Positions 6,587 to 14,691 of a stretch of DNA of 29,162 nt are shown here, piece after piece; the first letter of the stretch is position 1, and every line of letters starts with the position of its first letter. Made by a program: the position numbers and the translations under genes. Under the pieces are notes generated by a model. That model was not told the DNA's origin and ran no database searches. It saw nothing but the letters and a program-made list of their open reading frames with translations. Location of the stretch: the IMG/VR virus record IMGVR_UViG_3300000929_000461, positions 1 to 29,162 of that record; one strand, written 5' to 3'. The stretch is from a virus.

Positions 6587-9061
6587 ATGTCAAATAAGAA
6601 AATCTCTCAATTACCATCTACTTCCTCAGTAACAGACAGCGATGTCTTAATCATTAATGATAATGGTATAACTAAAACCGCGACGCGTGAGGCGTTACTT
6701 GACGGTATTACGCGCAATGTTACAGACGGTGCTGGAAATGATGCTTCTGTTGCCGGCGATTTAAATGTCGCGAATGAGATAGTCGCTGGGGGCGATATTC
6801 AAACGACTGGTGATGTTTCTTTCGGAACATTAACGGATCACCTCACCGGTGTCTCGATTACAACTATTGTTGATTCTTCGGGTGGTATTGAAACATTCGA
6901 CAACTCTTTGGCGACTTCAGGGGCGATCAAAGAGTATCTGGCGGCAGACAGTTCGTCTGGTTCTTTAGACTCAGAACAAATTATATCCATCATTGAGAGA
7001 GGAGTTAGAGATGTATCTCCTTTACTTGATTCTTCTTATGACCTCGGATCCCCAACAAAGAAATGGAGAGACCTCTATTTAAGCGGTTCGACTATTCATC
7101 TGGGTGGTGCTACTATTAGCAAAGACGGCAGTAATGTTGTCATTGCGAATGCTGCGGCAGTTGAGGCAACTGCCTTTATTGGTGACGGTTCTCAACTTAC
7201 TGGTGTCTCAGGGACAGGCGGCGGAGGATTAGACTCCAACCAAGTTTTACAAATTGTCGAAGGAGAAGGTGGAAACGGCACCGGCGCACGTGCCGTTAAA
7301 GTCCTACCACTCAACGGTCAGGTTATTCGTTACGACAGCGATGGTCAGGAATCTGATACTCTGACTTTCCGAGCAGTTCCCGAGAATGCTCTAGGTAGTG
7401 TTCAATACAAATGGTCTGTAAAGGGTTCTTCGCAACCAGATTCTTCATATGTGGTGAAACAAACGAGTGCTTCTACAGACTTCGTATTGCCGGATACCGA
7501 TGAACCTGGAGCAGAAGGTGTGAAGGTCGTCAAGTGCGAGATGTTAGAGGACGGGGTCGACAGAGCACAAGACATTGTTTCTGTATACGGATTGGTCAAT
7601 GGATTTTCTATCACTGGTTTCTTAACTAACGAATCACACGTCGAACCAGCAGATGAAAACGGAGCACTAACAACATCACTCAATGATGCTGGCGGGATAT
7701 TCAAAGTATTCTTGGGAACAACAGAAATCACAAATGATCCTGCAGTCACATACTCAATAGTCTCTAATACCAATATAAATGTTGGGATCCAGAACAACGG
7801 GAGTTACACATTAAACTCTTTCGCGAGCAACGGGACTTTGCTTGGTACGGCAATATTTCAAGTGGAAGTTGCATCATCATTAATTCCTTCGGGTCAGGCA
7901 AACTATCCGATACAACGACAATATTCGGTTGCGAAATCAGTTAAAGGAAATCCTGGGACAAACGGAACAGGTGCTGGTTCTGCCGGCGAAGATGCCAGAG
8001 CAGTAAAACTTATTCCAAATAATGGACAAGTTATACGATATTCTGAAGACGGGTCGACAGAATCTGATACACTGACATTTTCCGCAGATCCGAATGCGGC
8101 ATTCACAGGAACCAAAGAATACCAATTCTTTGTCAAAGTTCCAGGTGGTTCGTTCGTATCGAAACGCTCCAAGAGCACTAGTCCAAACTACACCCTTGCA
8201 GATGCCGATGAACCTGCTGTTAGTCAGTCCTTTGTTGTTAAGGTTACTGCCTATGAGAACAACGTTGAGATGGCCACCGACTTTGTGACGATTTTCGGCA
8301 TAGCAAACGGCACAGCAGTAACTGGGTTCTTGACTAACGAATCCCATGTAGAAGGATATGATTCGGATGGAAATCTTGTAGATAATCTAAACGATGCTGG
8401 TGGTACATTTAAAGTATTTCGTGGAACCACCGACATAACGACTGCATGTACATTTAGAGTACAATCCGACACTGGTTGTAATCTTTCGATAAACAGCAGC
8501 GGTGTGTATCAAGTTATCAATTTCTCTGCTGCAAAGGGTGTTGCCACTCTGGAAGCAACTGTTCCCGCTAATCTTGTTGCCAATTCCTCATCAAACATGC
8601 TTATCGATAAGGTTTACTCAATCGCAAGATCTCAAGATGGCGCTTCAGCTGTTGGTGGTGGCGCGGGGTCAAGGGGTCCAGGAAGATGGTATATCGGTAT
8701 CGGTGGTAATGCATTACCAGCATCGACCGCAACAGCGCAAGCGCGCTGGAATGATGGCACATATGCTGCAGGTTCTAAACCTACTGGACCGGTTGATGGC
8801 GATCAAGCGATCTTCTGTAAACCGAATTTCACCGCGCCTGATTCGCAAAATGCTTGGATATATAACGGCAGTTCTTGGGTGCAGCAAACAGAATTTATTG
8901 ACGGCAACCTTTTAGTTGCCGGTACAGTAACAGCAGATGATATCGCTGTTGGTACAACCTCCGGAGTCGGCAGGACTACAATTACGAGTGAAGGCGTCAC
9001 GGTAGAATCTTGGAATGGTAGTGCATTTGTCACTAGAATCAAACTAGGTAATCTTTCATAA
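6587..9061 (+). CDS. Modular tail-fibre protein with a tandem duplicated ~235-residue unit
   Basis: 824 residues. The N-terminus (KKISQLPSTSSVTDSDVLII, then TKTATREALLDGI) is a paralogue of the N-terminus of the 489-1148 protein, so probably a shared attachment module. Around residue 152 is LGSPTKKWRDLYLSGSTI, a strand motif I know from phage fibre shafts. Two copies of a long unit follow, beginning at residues 234 and 470. Each opens ARAVK(V/L)...NGQVIRY, passes through ESDTLTF and ends in GFLTNESHVE followed by LNDAGG(I/T)FKVF. The C-terminal ~130 residues contain IDGNLLVAGTVTADDI, a motif of tail-tip and host-specificity proteins. The ribosome site is weak (CGGGA, rather far). The stop overlaps the next ATG by one base (TAATG). 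A virion fibre or baseplate-associated role is inferred. Confidence 0.82.
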   Translation: MSNKKISQLPSTSSVTDSDVLIINDNGITKTATREALLDGITRNVTDGAGNDASVAGDLNVANEIVAGGDIQTTGDVSFGTLTDHLTGVSITTIVDSSGGIETFDNSLATSGAIKEYLAADSSSGSLDSEQIISIIERGVRDVSPLLDSSYDLGSPTKKWRDLYLSGSTIHLGGATISKDGSNVVIANAAAVEATAFIGDGSQLTGVSGTGGGGLDSNQVLQIVEGEGGNGTGARAVKVLPLNGQVIRYDSDGQESDTLTFRAVPENALGSVQYKWSVKGSSQPDSSYVVKQTSASTDFVLPDTDEPGAEGVKVVKCEMLEDGVDRAQDIVSVYGLVNGFSITGFLTNESHVEPADENGALTTSLNDAGGIFKVFLGTTEITNDPAVTYSIVSNTNINVGIQNNGSYTLNSFASNGTLLGTAIFQVEVASSLIPSGQANYPIQRQYSVAKSVKGNPGTNGTGAGSAGEDARAVKLIPNNGQVIRYSEDGSTESDTLTFSADPNAAFTGTKEYQFFVKVPGGSFVSKRSKSTSPNYTLADADEPAVSQSFVVKVTAYENNVEMATDFVTIFGIANGTAVTGFLTNESHVEGYDSDGNLVDNLNDAGGTFKVFRGTTDITTACTFRVQSDTGCNLSINSSGVYQVINFSAAKGVATLEATVPANLVANSSSNMLIDKVYSIARSQDGASAVGGGAGSRGPGRWYIGIGGNALPASTATAQARWNDGTYAAGSKPTGPVDGDQAIFCKPNFTAPDSQNAWIYNGSSWVQQTEFIDGNLLVAGTVTADDIAVGTTSGVGRTTITSEGVTVESWNGSAFVTRIKLGNLS
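7286..8641 (+). repeat. Tandem duplication of a fibre module (two units)
   Basis: Unit 1 starts at 7286 and unit 2 at 7994, about 708 bases apart. At protein level both contain NGQVIRY, ESDTLTF, DEP, GFLTNESHVE and NDAGG-FKVF in the same order. They are joined by a Gly/Asn-rich linker (GTNGTGAGSAG), and a similar Gly-rich stretch follows unit 2. At DNA level the copies have diverged, so the duplication is not recent. Confidence 0.85.
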
Positions 9062-10392
9062 TGACATACGGTCTAGCAATATACGATGATAATGGTGATC
9101 TAGTAACTGAGTTTGCCGGTGGCGAAACTGTTTTAAGAAAGGTTTACACCACTACAACTTCCACAAATTCTTCAGGCAGTGCTAAAACTATTTCTACTGG
9201 GTTGACAGATTTAAACTCGAGTAATAGTTTGGTTGTCTGTCAAGGAACAACCACCTCGACAGAAGGTGGAGGAAATACCGCGAATATTCCAGTAAGAATG
9301 AACAGTAACGGTGTTATTCAAATTGCAAATACGAACGCACAGCGTGGCGGTCCAATAAGTGTTAGATTAACTGTGTTACAGTATGCTGATAAAACAGCAG
9401 GTACTTCGAGCAATTATGGTTTGTCGTTAGAAAATGGCGATGGCGATGTTGTTATCGACGAAAACTCTTTGGTCTTAAATGTTCAAGAGACGCACGATGT
9501 GAACGCCAACTTGTCTAATGTAACCAAGTATACCTTTGCTGGAAACGCTATGTCATACTTCAAAGTAGACCTAAGCGGAACATATCCTATCAGCGCAGGG
9601 ACTCCGGTAGCAGGTCTTAAAGGTGGCGGTGCCATATTCCCGCCATACTTTTACGGAACAGACGGTGTTAATTACACCTCGGTAATGTGCGTCATACCGA
9701 CATCTGAAGTAACATCAAATAACTCGGGTTACAATTTGGCGATTATGGTTGACGCTGATCAACTTGGGTCTCAGACACCAACCTTTTATGGGGGCAATGA
9801 AAGCGGGTATGGTATGGAAATCTATAATTCCAGCGGAGACCGAATATGGAGTTCTCAATACAAGCAAGCAATCATTACAAATATCGTCAGCATCGATGGT
9901 AAATTTACTACCGGTGTTGGTGGAAACGGAACCAACGATTATAGAATAAACTATGATGGTGTTTCCCCGCCGAGTTACTTGGGTGTTGATGAATATTCTA
10001 GAACTAGAAGTCCTTTGAGTAATTATCTCTGTTCTTCACAAACCGTTCCAATCTCCGGTCTTAACTCTTATGTCCCGAACGAGACATATGTTCTTAGTTT
10101 TGGCGTTGCTGGAGAAGTGGTGTATAAGAAAGCGAACCGAACATCACCGGACTTTCCGCAAACCAGTTGGTTAATTAATGCTGCAAGCACCGGCGGAAGA
10201 TTTCGTCCTGCGATCACTATAAGTAGTAGTGGAAGTGCTTCGACTAGTTGTAGCATCACTATGTTAAGAGAAAAGGATGGTCCTGCAAACAATACACCAA
10301 ACGGGCAGTATTTTGCGACAGATGACATGCAAAGAGATAGTTTGAAAAGTTGGCACCCCACTGGTAAGTTTGTATTGGCGAAAATAAAATAA
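9061..10392 (+). CDS. Tail-fibre-associated protein with three YGL-type motifs
   Basis: 443 residues, starting at the TAATG overlap with the preceding stop. This suggests coupled translation, since no separate strong ribosome site is needed. Three copies of a strand-turn motif are visible: YGLAIYDDNGDLV at residue 3, YGLSLENGDGDVV at 119 and YGMEIYNSSGDRI at 250. Each is followed by a hydrophobic strand (TVLRKVYT, LVLNVQET, AIITNIVS). I know the pattern Y-G-L-x-(I/V)-x-x-x-x-G-D from short phage tail proteins of unknown function; here it is tandemly built into one chain. The remainder is Ser/Gly/Thr-rich beta structure. The gene overlaps the next one by one base in the same way. Role as a fibre or tail-tip component is inferred. 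Confidence 0.78.
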   Translation: MTYGLAIYDDNGDLVTEFAGGETVLRKVYTTTTSTNSSGSAKTISTGLTDLNSSNSLVVCQGTTTSTEGGGNTANIPVRMNSNGVIQIANTNAQRGGPISVRLTVLQYADKTAGTSSNYGLSLENGDGDVVIDENSLVLNVQETHDVNANLSNVTKYTFAGNAMSYFKVDLSGTYPISAGTPVAGLKGGGAIFPPYFYGTDGVNYTSVMCVIPTSEVTSNNSGYNLAIMVDADQLGSQTPTFYGGNESGYGMEIYNSSGDRIWSSQYKQAIITNIVSIDGKFTTGVGGNGTNDYRINYDGVSPPSYLGVDEYSRTRSPLSNYLCSSQTVPISGLNSYVPNETYVLSFGVAGEVVYKKANRTSPDFPQTSWLINAASTGGRFRPAITISSSGSASTSCSITMLREKDGPANNTPNGQYFATDDMQRDSLKSWHPTGKFVLAKIK

Positions 10393-13300
10393 TGCATAAT
10401 CATTTCTTAGATAAAAAACGAAGACACATAAATCTTCGCGATGCAAAAGTGGAGAGTGTTCTACCGGAACACTTCTCTGACTCGTATCCAAAATTTATTT
10501 CTCTGCTTGAGAAGTATTATGATTTTATGGATTCGGATCATTCTACTGAATTGCTTTCGCACCTATTTGCTGCACGGGATGTTAACGAAACAGACATTAC
10601 TTTGCTTTCTTATATCGAAGATGAATTACTTCTGGGTGAAGCATACTTCGAAGGGTTTGGTGAAACTGAATCACAGAAAAGAGCAGCAGCAAACTTCTCA
10701 AATATTCTATTTCGATCGAAGGGCACTAAATTTGCGATCGAATGGTTCTTCCGATCTTTCTATGGTCTAGATTCGGAAGTAACATATACAAAAGAAAATA
10801 TATTTAATATTGGCGAAACCAGTTCTAGGATTGGACCAGAATCTCTTAGATATATCACCGACGATAAACTCTATCAAACATTCGCATTATTAGTTCGTGC
10901 CGGAATTCCTATTTCGAAGTGGCGTGAAACATTTAAACTGTTTGCTCATCCTGCGGGAATGTATCTCGGTGCAGAAGTATTGATTGACGACGATGTTGTT
11001 CTTGGTGTGAATACATTAATGGATGCACTTGCAGTTCAGCAGTATCCAACACCAGAATATTCAATAACAGTATTTCCGGCGACGACGGCAGATGAAGGGA
11101 CAGAATTTACGTTCAATGTTTCGGGCACAGGTATCCAGAACAACGGTACAAGTGCATTATACTATTATATTGAACACATGTCAACCAATGATTCAGATTT
11201 CGTCACCCCACCTCCACAGTTTTCGACAGCAGCATATCTTCCGGTAAATAGTTCAACTGCTTCATTTGCGATACCGACTAGGTTGGATACAGACGAAACA
11301 GAAACACAAGAATCGTTTATGGTGAAACTCAAAGATGATGAGGACAGAGAGGTTGCTTCGACGATTGTAAGGTTGAATAACGTTACCTCATCATATACAA
11401 TGTCACCATCAAATCCTTCTGTGGATGAAGGACAACCACTAACAATATCTGTCTCAGGAACCGACGTCCCGAACGGCGGTGAAACAACACTTTTCTATTA
11501 CGTCGAGCATATAACAACAGTAGACGATGATTTCGTAACGCCACCACCCTCGATTACAAACGCACAACCTTTCGATATCTCAAGTTCTACTGGACAATTT
11601 GAGATATTAACAAAGGTTGATAATGCTGAGAGTGACGAGCAGTTTAGAGTTCATATTAAAACTGAACCAACGGGCGGTATAATAAAGGACACGATAACAG
11701 TTACATTGAGAGATGTCGCACCATCATTCACAGTTACTGCTGATGATGTTACTGAGGGCAGTGATGTATCGATAACCTTGCTTGCCGACGCTTCGACTAT
11801 CGGAGAAACGGTCAACTGGGTTATAAGTGGACCAGTCGCATCAGATCCTAGGGTTGCATCTACTTCTGGTTCGTTTGTAGTCGCATCGGTAAACCAAACA
11901 TATACGCTGACAACAACAACATCTAACGCACCCTATGACGGTGCTGTCAACGGAACTGTAACGCTTACATCGAGTCCATCTGGATTTACTTCTAACGATT
12001 CGTTCGACTTGGTAGACCAACCTGCATCTTACACGATAACTCCAACACCTACAGTTGGATCCAGAGGCGGCACAACCACCTTCGAAATCGGTGGCACGAG
12101 CATTCCGGATGGTACAGTAGATTTTTATATCGAACACGGGACGACTAACAATGCTGACTTTGTGGGCGGCAATCCACCATTAGTCGGAACTCCAATATCA
12201 GTCAACATCGTAGGCGGTGTCAGTTCTTCTTCTCCATCGCTTTCGTTTGTGGCGGACAGCGATCTTACCGAAGAAGAATTTACAGTGTTTGTTAAGCAGG
12301 GCAGTACTGTTCTAACCAGCATAGAATACTCGGTGCTCGGAAGTCTAACATATGCGATCACTCCCTCTACAAATTCCGTCGACGAATCAACTTCATTTCC
12401 GAGTTACTTTGTTACAACGGACAATGATGGAACATACTATTATTATGTGCAGGGGACTAATATAACTGCAGATGATTTTTCAGCAGGATATGGTTCTATA
12501 TCTTCCCGCCAATCCTTTAATGTCTTTTCGGGATCGGGAACAGTTAGTCTTACATTGAGTGAAGATAAGAATCGGGAAGGAAACGAAACATTTAAAATAT
12601 TTATTTCAAAAACTTCTACTGGTGCGGTTGTGGCGGAATCTTCAACAATTACAATCAGCGACACCTCAATACCCACATATACAATAGCGTCCGGTAATTC
12701 AACTGAAGGCGAAGTCCATACAGTTATCATAACACCAGATGCTACTTCCACCGAAAACATTCACTTAGAGATTACAGGTGATGGTGTTATTGGACGTTTC
12801 CCTATAACAGAAAAGACGGTATCGGTAGATCATAATGCCGCGTTCACTCCTGTGTATTTTTCGACAACAGATTCTCCACTTTATGAGGGGTTTCAAGCAG
12901 GAATAGTCACTGCAAGGTTTGATAGTGCAGGAGGTGCCGTTGTAGGATCTGACAGTTTCCTTTTATTCGACAACGTGCCGTCTTACTCTTTGGTAACAGA
13001 TCTCCCTAATGACTCAGCAAGTGAAGGCGATACGATTAACTTCACCTTCTCAGGAACAGGAATCGCTGACAGCGACTATTTCTACCGCCCTTTGAGTATG
13101 AAACCTGCTATTGTCGATCAAGTCGTGGCGCAAGGGACTTCCTTCATATACCTAGAAGATACCAGCAACTTGTCAGTCGGTATGGAAACTAATATCTCAG
13201 ATATTCGCGGAGTAATTACTTCCGTGGTTTCTAGTGGCGTGCAAATGAATCTTTCGACATTGTCGACAATTCCTGTAGGAACCCGATTCCACTTCTCGGA

Positions 13301-13943
13301 TGTTGGAAACTTTGATGATTTTACTATAGGTAATCCCGCGACCGGTACAGTAACCACTTCTGCAAACTCAGGAACATTCCGAATAGATGTCGCCGAAGAT
13401 TCTGACTTTACCAACGAAACATACTCAATTCGAGTCTACGAGAAATTCGGAGATAATGCTCACCTAGCATCTAGATCGTTCACTATCGAAGACACAACCT
13501 CTGGTGCGCAGGCAGAGTTTTCGAACAAACCACTCTCTATCAGAACGACAACTGACGACATAAGTGTTACTGTATCGTTGAGGTTCCAGACAGATGGTGT
13601 AATTAAGTCTTCTGCCCTGACTACCCAGAATATCCAGAGAACAATCGGAACTTGGTTAAACCCGACTACGAACCTCCCCGCTAATGCCGGAAATTATAGG
13701 GTTCGAGCAGCACTCTCAAATTGGAATGGATCAACTGCTCCTGCGGGGAGTTTCGGATCATGGTTGACTCTCAGCACTGATAGGCAATGGTCGATCACTG
13801 TTTATTATCCTGATTTTGACGCGGATATGGATGTGACCTTTGAGGTACAAGAAATTGGAAATGCTTCTAATTCAGACACTTGGTCTGTCAATCTCAGAGC
13901 AATCGAAGAATATCAACCCGACGATGGTACTTTTGAACCCTAA
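10392..13943 (+). CDS. Large adhesin-like structural protein: conserved head domain plus seven Ig/Calx-beta-like domains
   Basis: 1183 residues, starting at a TAATG overlap. Residues ~1-205 are mixed alpha/beta and unlike the rest (LPEHFSDSYPKFISLLEKYY, RSKGTKFAIEWFFRSFYG). I remember similar N-terminal domains at the start of large virion proteins of marine T4-like phages, where they probably join the protein to the baseplate. Seven beta-sandwich domains of ~100-110 residues follow, the last enlarged to ~174, beginning at residues 223, 335, 446, 547, 654, 763 and 865. They typically open Y-(S/T)-I-T/S and contain an early (D)EG motif, as Calx-beta domains do. The C-terminal ~145 residues are distinct and may be the binding tip. 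There is no signal peptide, so it is a virion rather than a secreted adhesin. Host attachment is inferred. Confidence 0.82.
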   Translation: MHNHFLDKKRRHINLRDAKVESVLPEHFSDSYPKFISLLEKYYDFMDSDHSTELLSHLFAARDVNETDITLLSYIEDELLLGEAYFEGFGETESQKRAAANFSNILFRSKGTKFAIEWFFRSFYGLDSEVTYTKENIFNIGETSSRIGPESLRYITDDKLYQTFALLVRAGIPISKWRETFKLFAHPAGMYLGAEVLIDDDVVLGVNTLMDALAVQQYPTPEYSITVFPATTADEGTEFTFNVSGTGIQNNGTSALYYYIEHMSTNDSDFVTPPPQFSTAAYLPVNSSTASFAIPTRLDTDETETQESFMVKLKDDEDREVASTIVRLNNVTSSYTMSPSNPSVDEGQPLTISVSGTDVPNGGETTLFYYVEHITTVDDDFVTPPPSITNAQPFDISSSTGQFEILTKVDNAESDEQFRVHIKTEPTGGIIKDTITVTLRDVAPSFTVTADDVTEGSDVSITLLADASTIGETVNWVISGPVASDPRVASTSGSFVVASVNQTYTLTTTTSNAPYDGAVNGTVTLTSSPSGFTSNDSFDLVDQPASYTITPTPTVGSRGGTTTFEIGGTSIPDGTVDFYIEHGTTNNADFVGGNPPLVGTPISVNIVGGVSSSSPSLSFVADSDLTEEEFTVFVKQGSTVLTSIEYSVLGSLTYAITPSTNSVDESTSFPSYFVTTDNDGTYYYYVQGTNITADDFSAGYGSISSRQSFNVFSGSGTVSLTLSEDKNREGNETFKIFISKTSTGAVVAESSTITISDTSIPTYTIASGNSTEGEVHTVIITPDATSTENIHLEITGDGVIGRFPITEKTVSVDHNAAFTPVYFSTTDSPLYEGFQAGIVTARFDSAGGAVVGSDSFLLFDNVPSYSLVTDLPNDSASEGDTINFTFSGTGIADSDYFYRPLSMKPAIVDQVVAQGTSFIYLEDTSNLSVGMETNISDIRGVITSVVSSGVQMNLSTLSTIPVGTRFHFSDVGNFDDFTIGNPATGTVTTSANSGTFRIDVAEDSDFTNETYSIRVYEKFGDNAHLASRSFTIEDTTSGAQAEFSNKPLSIRTTTDDISVTVSLRFQTDGVIKSSALTTQNIQRTIGTWLNPTTNLPANAGNYRVRAALSNWNGSTAPAGSFGSWLTLSTDRQWSITVYYPDFDADMDVTFEVQEIGNASNSDTWSVNLRAIEEYQPDDGTFEP
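11058..13505 (+). repeat. Array of seven Ig/Calx-beta-like domain repeats arranged (A-A-B)(A-A-B)-A
   Basis: Domain starts are at 11058, 11394, 11727, 12030, 12351, 12678 and 12984. Type A domains (1, 2, 4, 5, 7) carry an aromatic strand such as YYIEH, FYYVEH, FYIEH or YYYVQG, mostly followed by DDF or ADF. Type B domains (3 and 6) lack it. They open with TEG and run through a T-DSPLYEG or TSNAPYDG stretch to SFLLFDN or SFDLVDQ. Domain 7 carries a ~70-residue insertion. Repeats are conserved at protein level and diverged at DNA level. Confidence 0.78.
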
Positions 13944-13949
13944 TAAATA
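13942..13949 (+). promoter_or_regulatory. Possible variant late promoter (AATAAATA)
   Basis: Seven of eight bases match TATAAATA. It overlaps the stop codon of the adhesin gene and lies 25 bases before the cupin ATG. It is plausible because the cupin, gp16 and gp17 have no other late promoter nearby, but the match is imperfect. Confidence 0.35.
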
Positions 13950-13973
13950 GAATATATCTAAGGGAGTTATATC

Positions 13974-14339
13974 ATGAAGGCAGGAAAGGTTTGGGGAACA
14001 ACCCAACTTATAGAAAACAACAGTTCACTCGAGTTTCATCGGATCGAGTTTAAATCGAATCATTGTTGTTCCGAGCACTATCATAAAACAAAGTGGAACG
14101 GATTCTTCGTAGAGTCGGGCGTATTGCTAGTTAAGACATGGCAAGATGAACCAGAAGATTCACGAAAGAATATGACATGCGATCAAACTGTACTTCGCGC
14201 CGGAGACTATTATAAAGTCGAACCCCTAAAATGGCATCAGTTCATTGGTGTTGAGGACGGCGTTGCATTCGAACTTTACTGGTCTGAATTTGACGGTGAG
14301 GATATCGTCAGAAGGACTACGGGGCAGAAACTTGACTGA
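13974..14339 (+). CDS. Small single-domain cupin protein
   Basis: 121 residues; GGGAG lies just upstream of the ATG. The cupin signature is clear. Motif 1 is H35-Y-H37 with E47 (HYHKTKWNGFFVESG), and motif 2 is G77-D-Y-Y-K with P84 and H88 (AGDYYKVEPLKWHQF). Together these give the three His and one Glu that bind a metal ion in functional cupins. Size and pattern resemble the cupin part of mannose-6-phosphate isomerase-type proteins. I remember near-identical architecture (GKVWGTT...FHRIE...GFFVESG) in cyanophages. It overlaps the terminase small subunit gene by eight bases and is co-transcribed with packaging genes. Substrate and role are unknown; a sugar-related or regulatory role is only a guess. 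Confidence 0.85.
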   Translation: MKAGKVWGTTQLIENNSSLEFHRIEFKSNHCCSEHYHKTKWNGFFVESGVLLVKTWQDEPEDSRKNMTCDQTVLRAGDYYKVEPLKWHQFIGVEDGVAFELYWSEFDGEDIVRRTTGQKLD

Positions 14340-14691
14340 TCAAGATAAGAAAAATATCAAAGATGATTACGAAACATCTCGCGATACATACCTCGAATTA
14401 ATAGAAAGCGGAAAGCGTGGACTTGACTTAATGGTAGAAGTGGCGCGAGAGTCAGAGCATCCACGCGCATTCGAAGTCTTATCAGGTATGATTAAAAACG
14501 TCGCTGATGTGACCGATAAATTAATGGATCTAAATAAGAAACATAAAGAAATACAGAATGATCCTAAACGAGATGATGAGGCGAAAGCGATTACCAATAA
14601 TAATGTTTTTATTGGCAGCACGACCGACCTACAGCGATTGCTTCATCAAACAGATGAGAAGGTGATCGAAGTTGATTCTCAGGACGAATGA
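14332..14691 (+). CDS. 16: Terminase small subunit, gp16-like
   Basis: 119 residues from a TTG at 14332 that overlaps the cupin stop (TTGACTGA). The frame stays open upstream to an ATG at 14245, but those residues come from cupin codons read out of frame and look non-protein-like, so I prefer the TTG. The body is mostly helical: KDDYETSRDTYLELIESGK, then VARESEHPRAFEVLSGMIK, then VTDKLMDLNKKHKEI. SEHPRA(F/Y)EV is the block I recognise from T4-type gp16. gp16 forms a ring that recognises DNA and regulates the packaging ATPase. It is somewhat shorter than T4 gp16 (164 residues). It lies directly before and overlaps gp17, the canonical T4 order. The ribosome site for the TTG is weak (GGGGCAG), consistent with coupling to cupin translation. 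Confidence 0.85.
   Translation: MTDQDKKNIKDDYETSRDTYLELIESGKRGLDLMVEVARESEHPRAFEVLSGMIKNVADVTDKLMDLNKKHKEIQNDPKRDDEAKAITNNNVFIGSTTDLQRLLHQTDEKVIEVDSQDE

Noticed and set aside
7402-7797. 131-codon minus-strand open frame (and others of 60-136 codons in the fibre genes)
   Set aside because: They lie wholly opposite coherent fibre genes, lack ribosome sites, and reflect the Ser/Thr/Asp-rich codon pattern read backwards.
8502-8915. 137-codon + strand open frame inside the duplicated-module fibre gene
   Set aside because: Out-of-frame overlap with clear fibre motifs; Arg/Gln/Leu-rich translation with no ribosome site.
14245-14331. Extended gp16 start at ATG 14245
   Set aside because: The added residues are cupin codons in another frame, with a non-family-like sequence and no ribosome site; TTG 14332 gives a family-like N-terminus.
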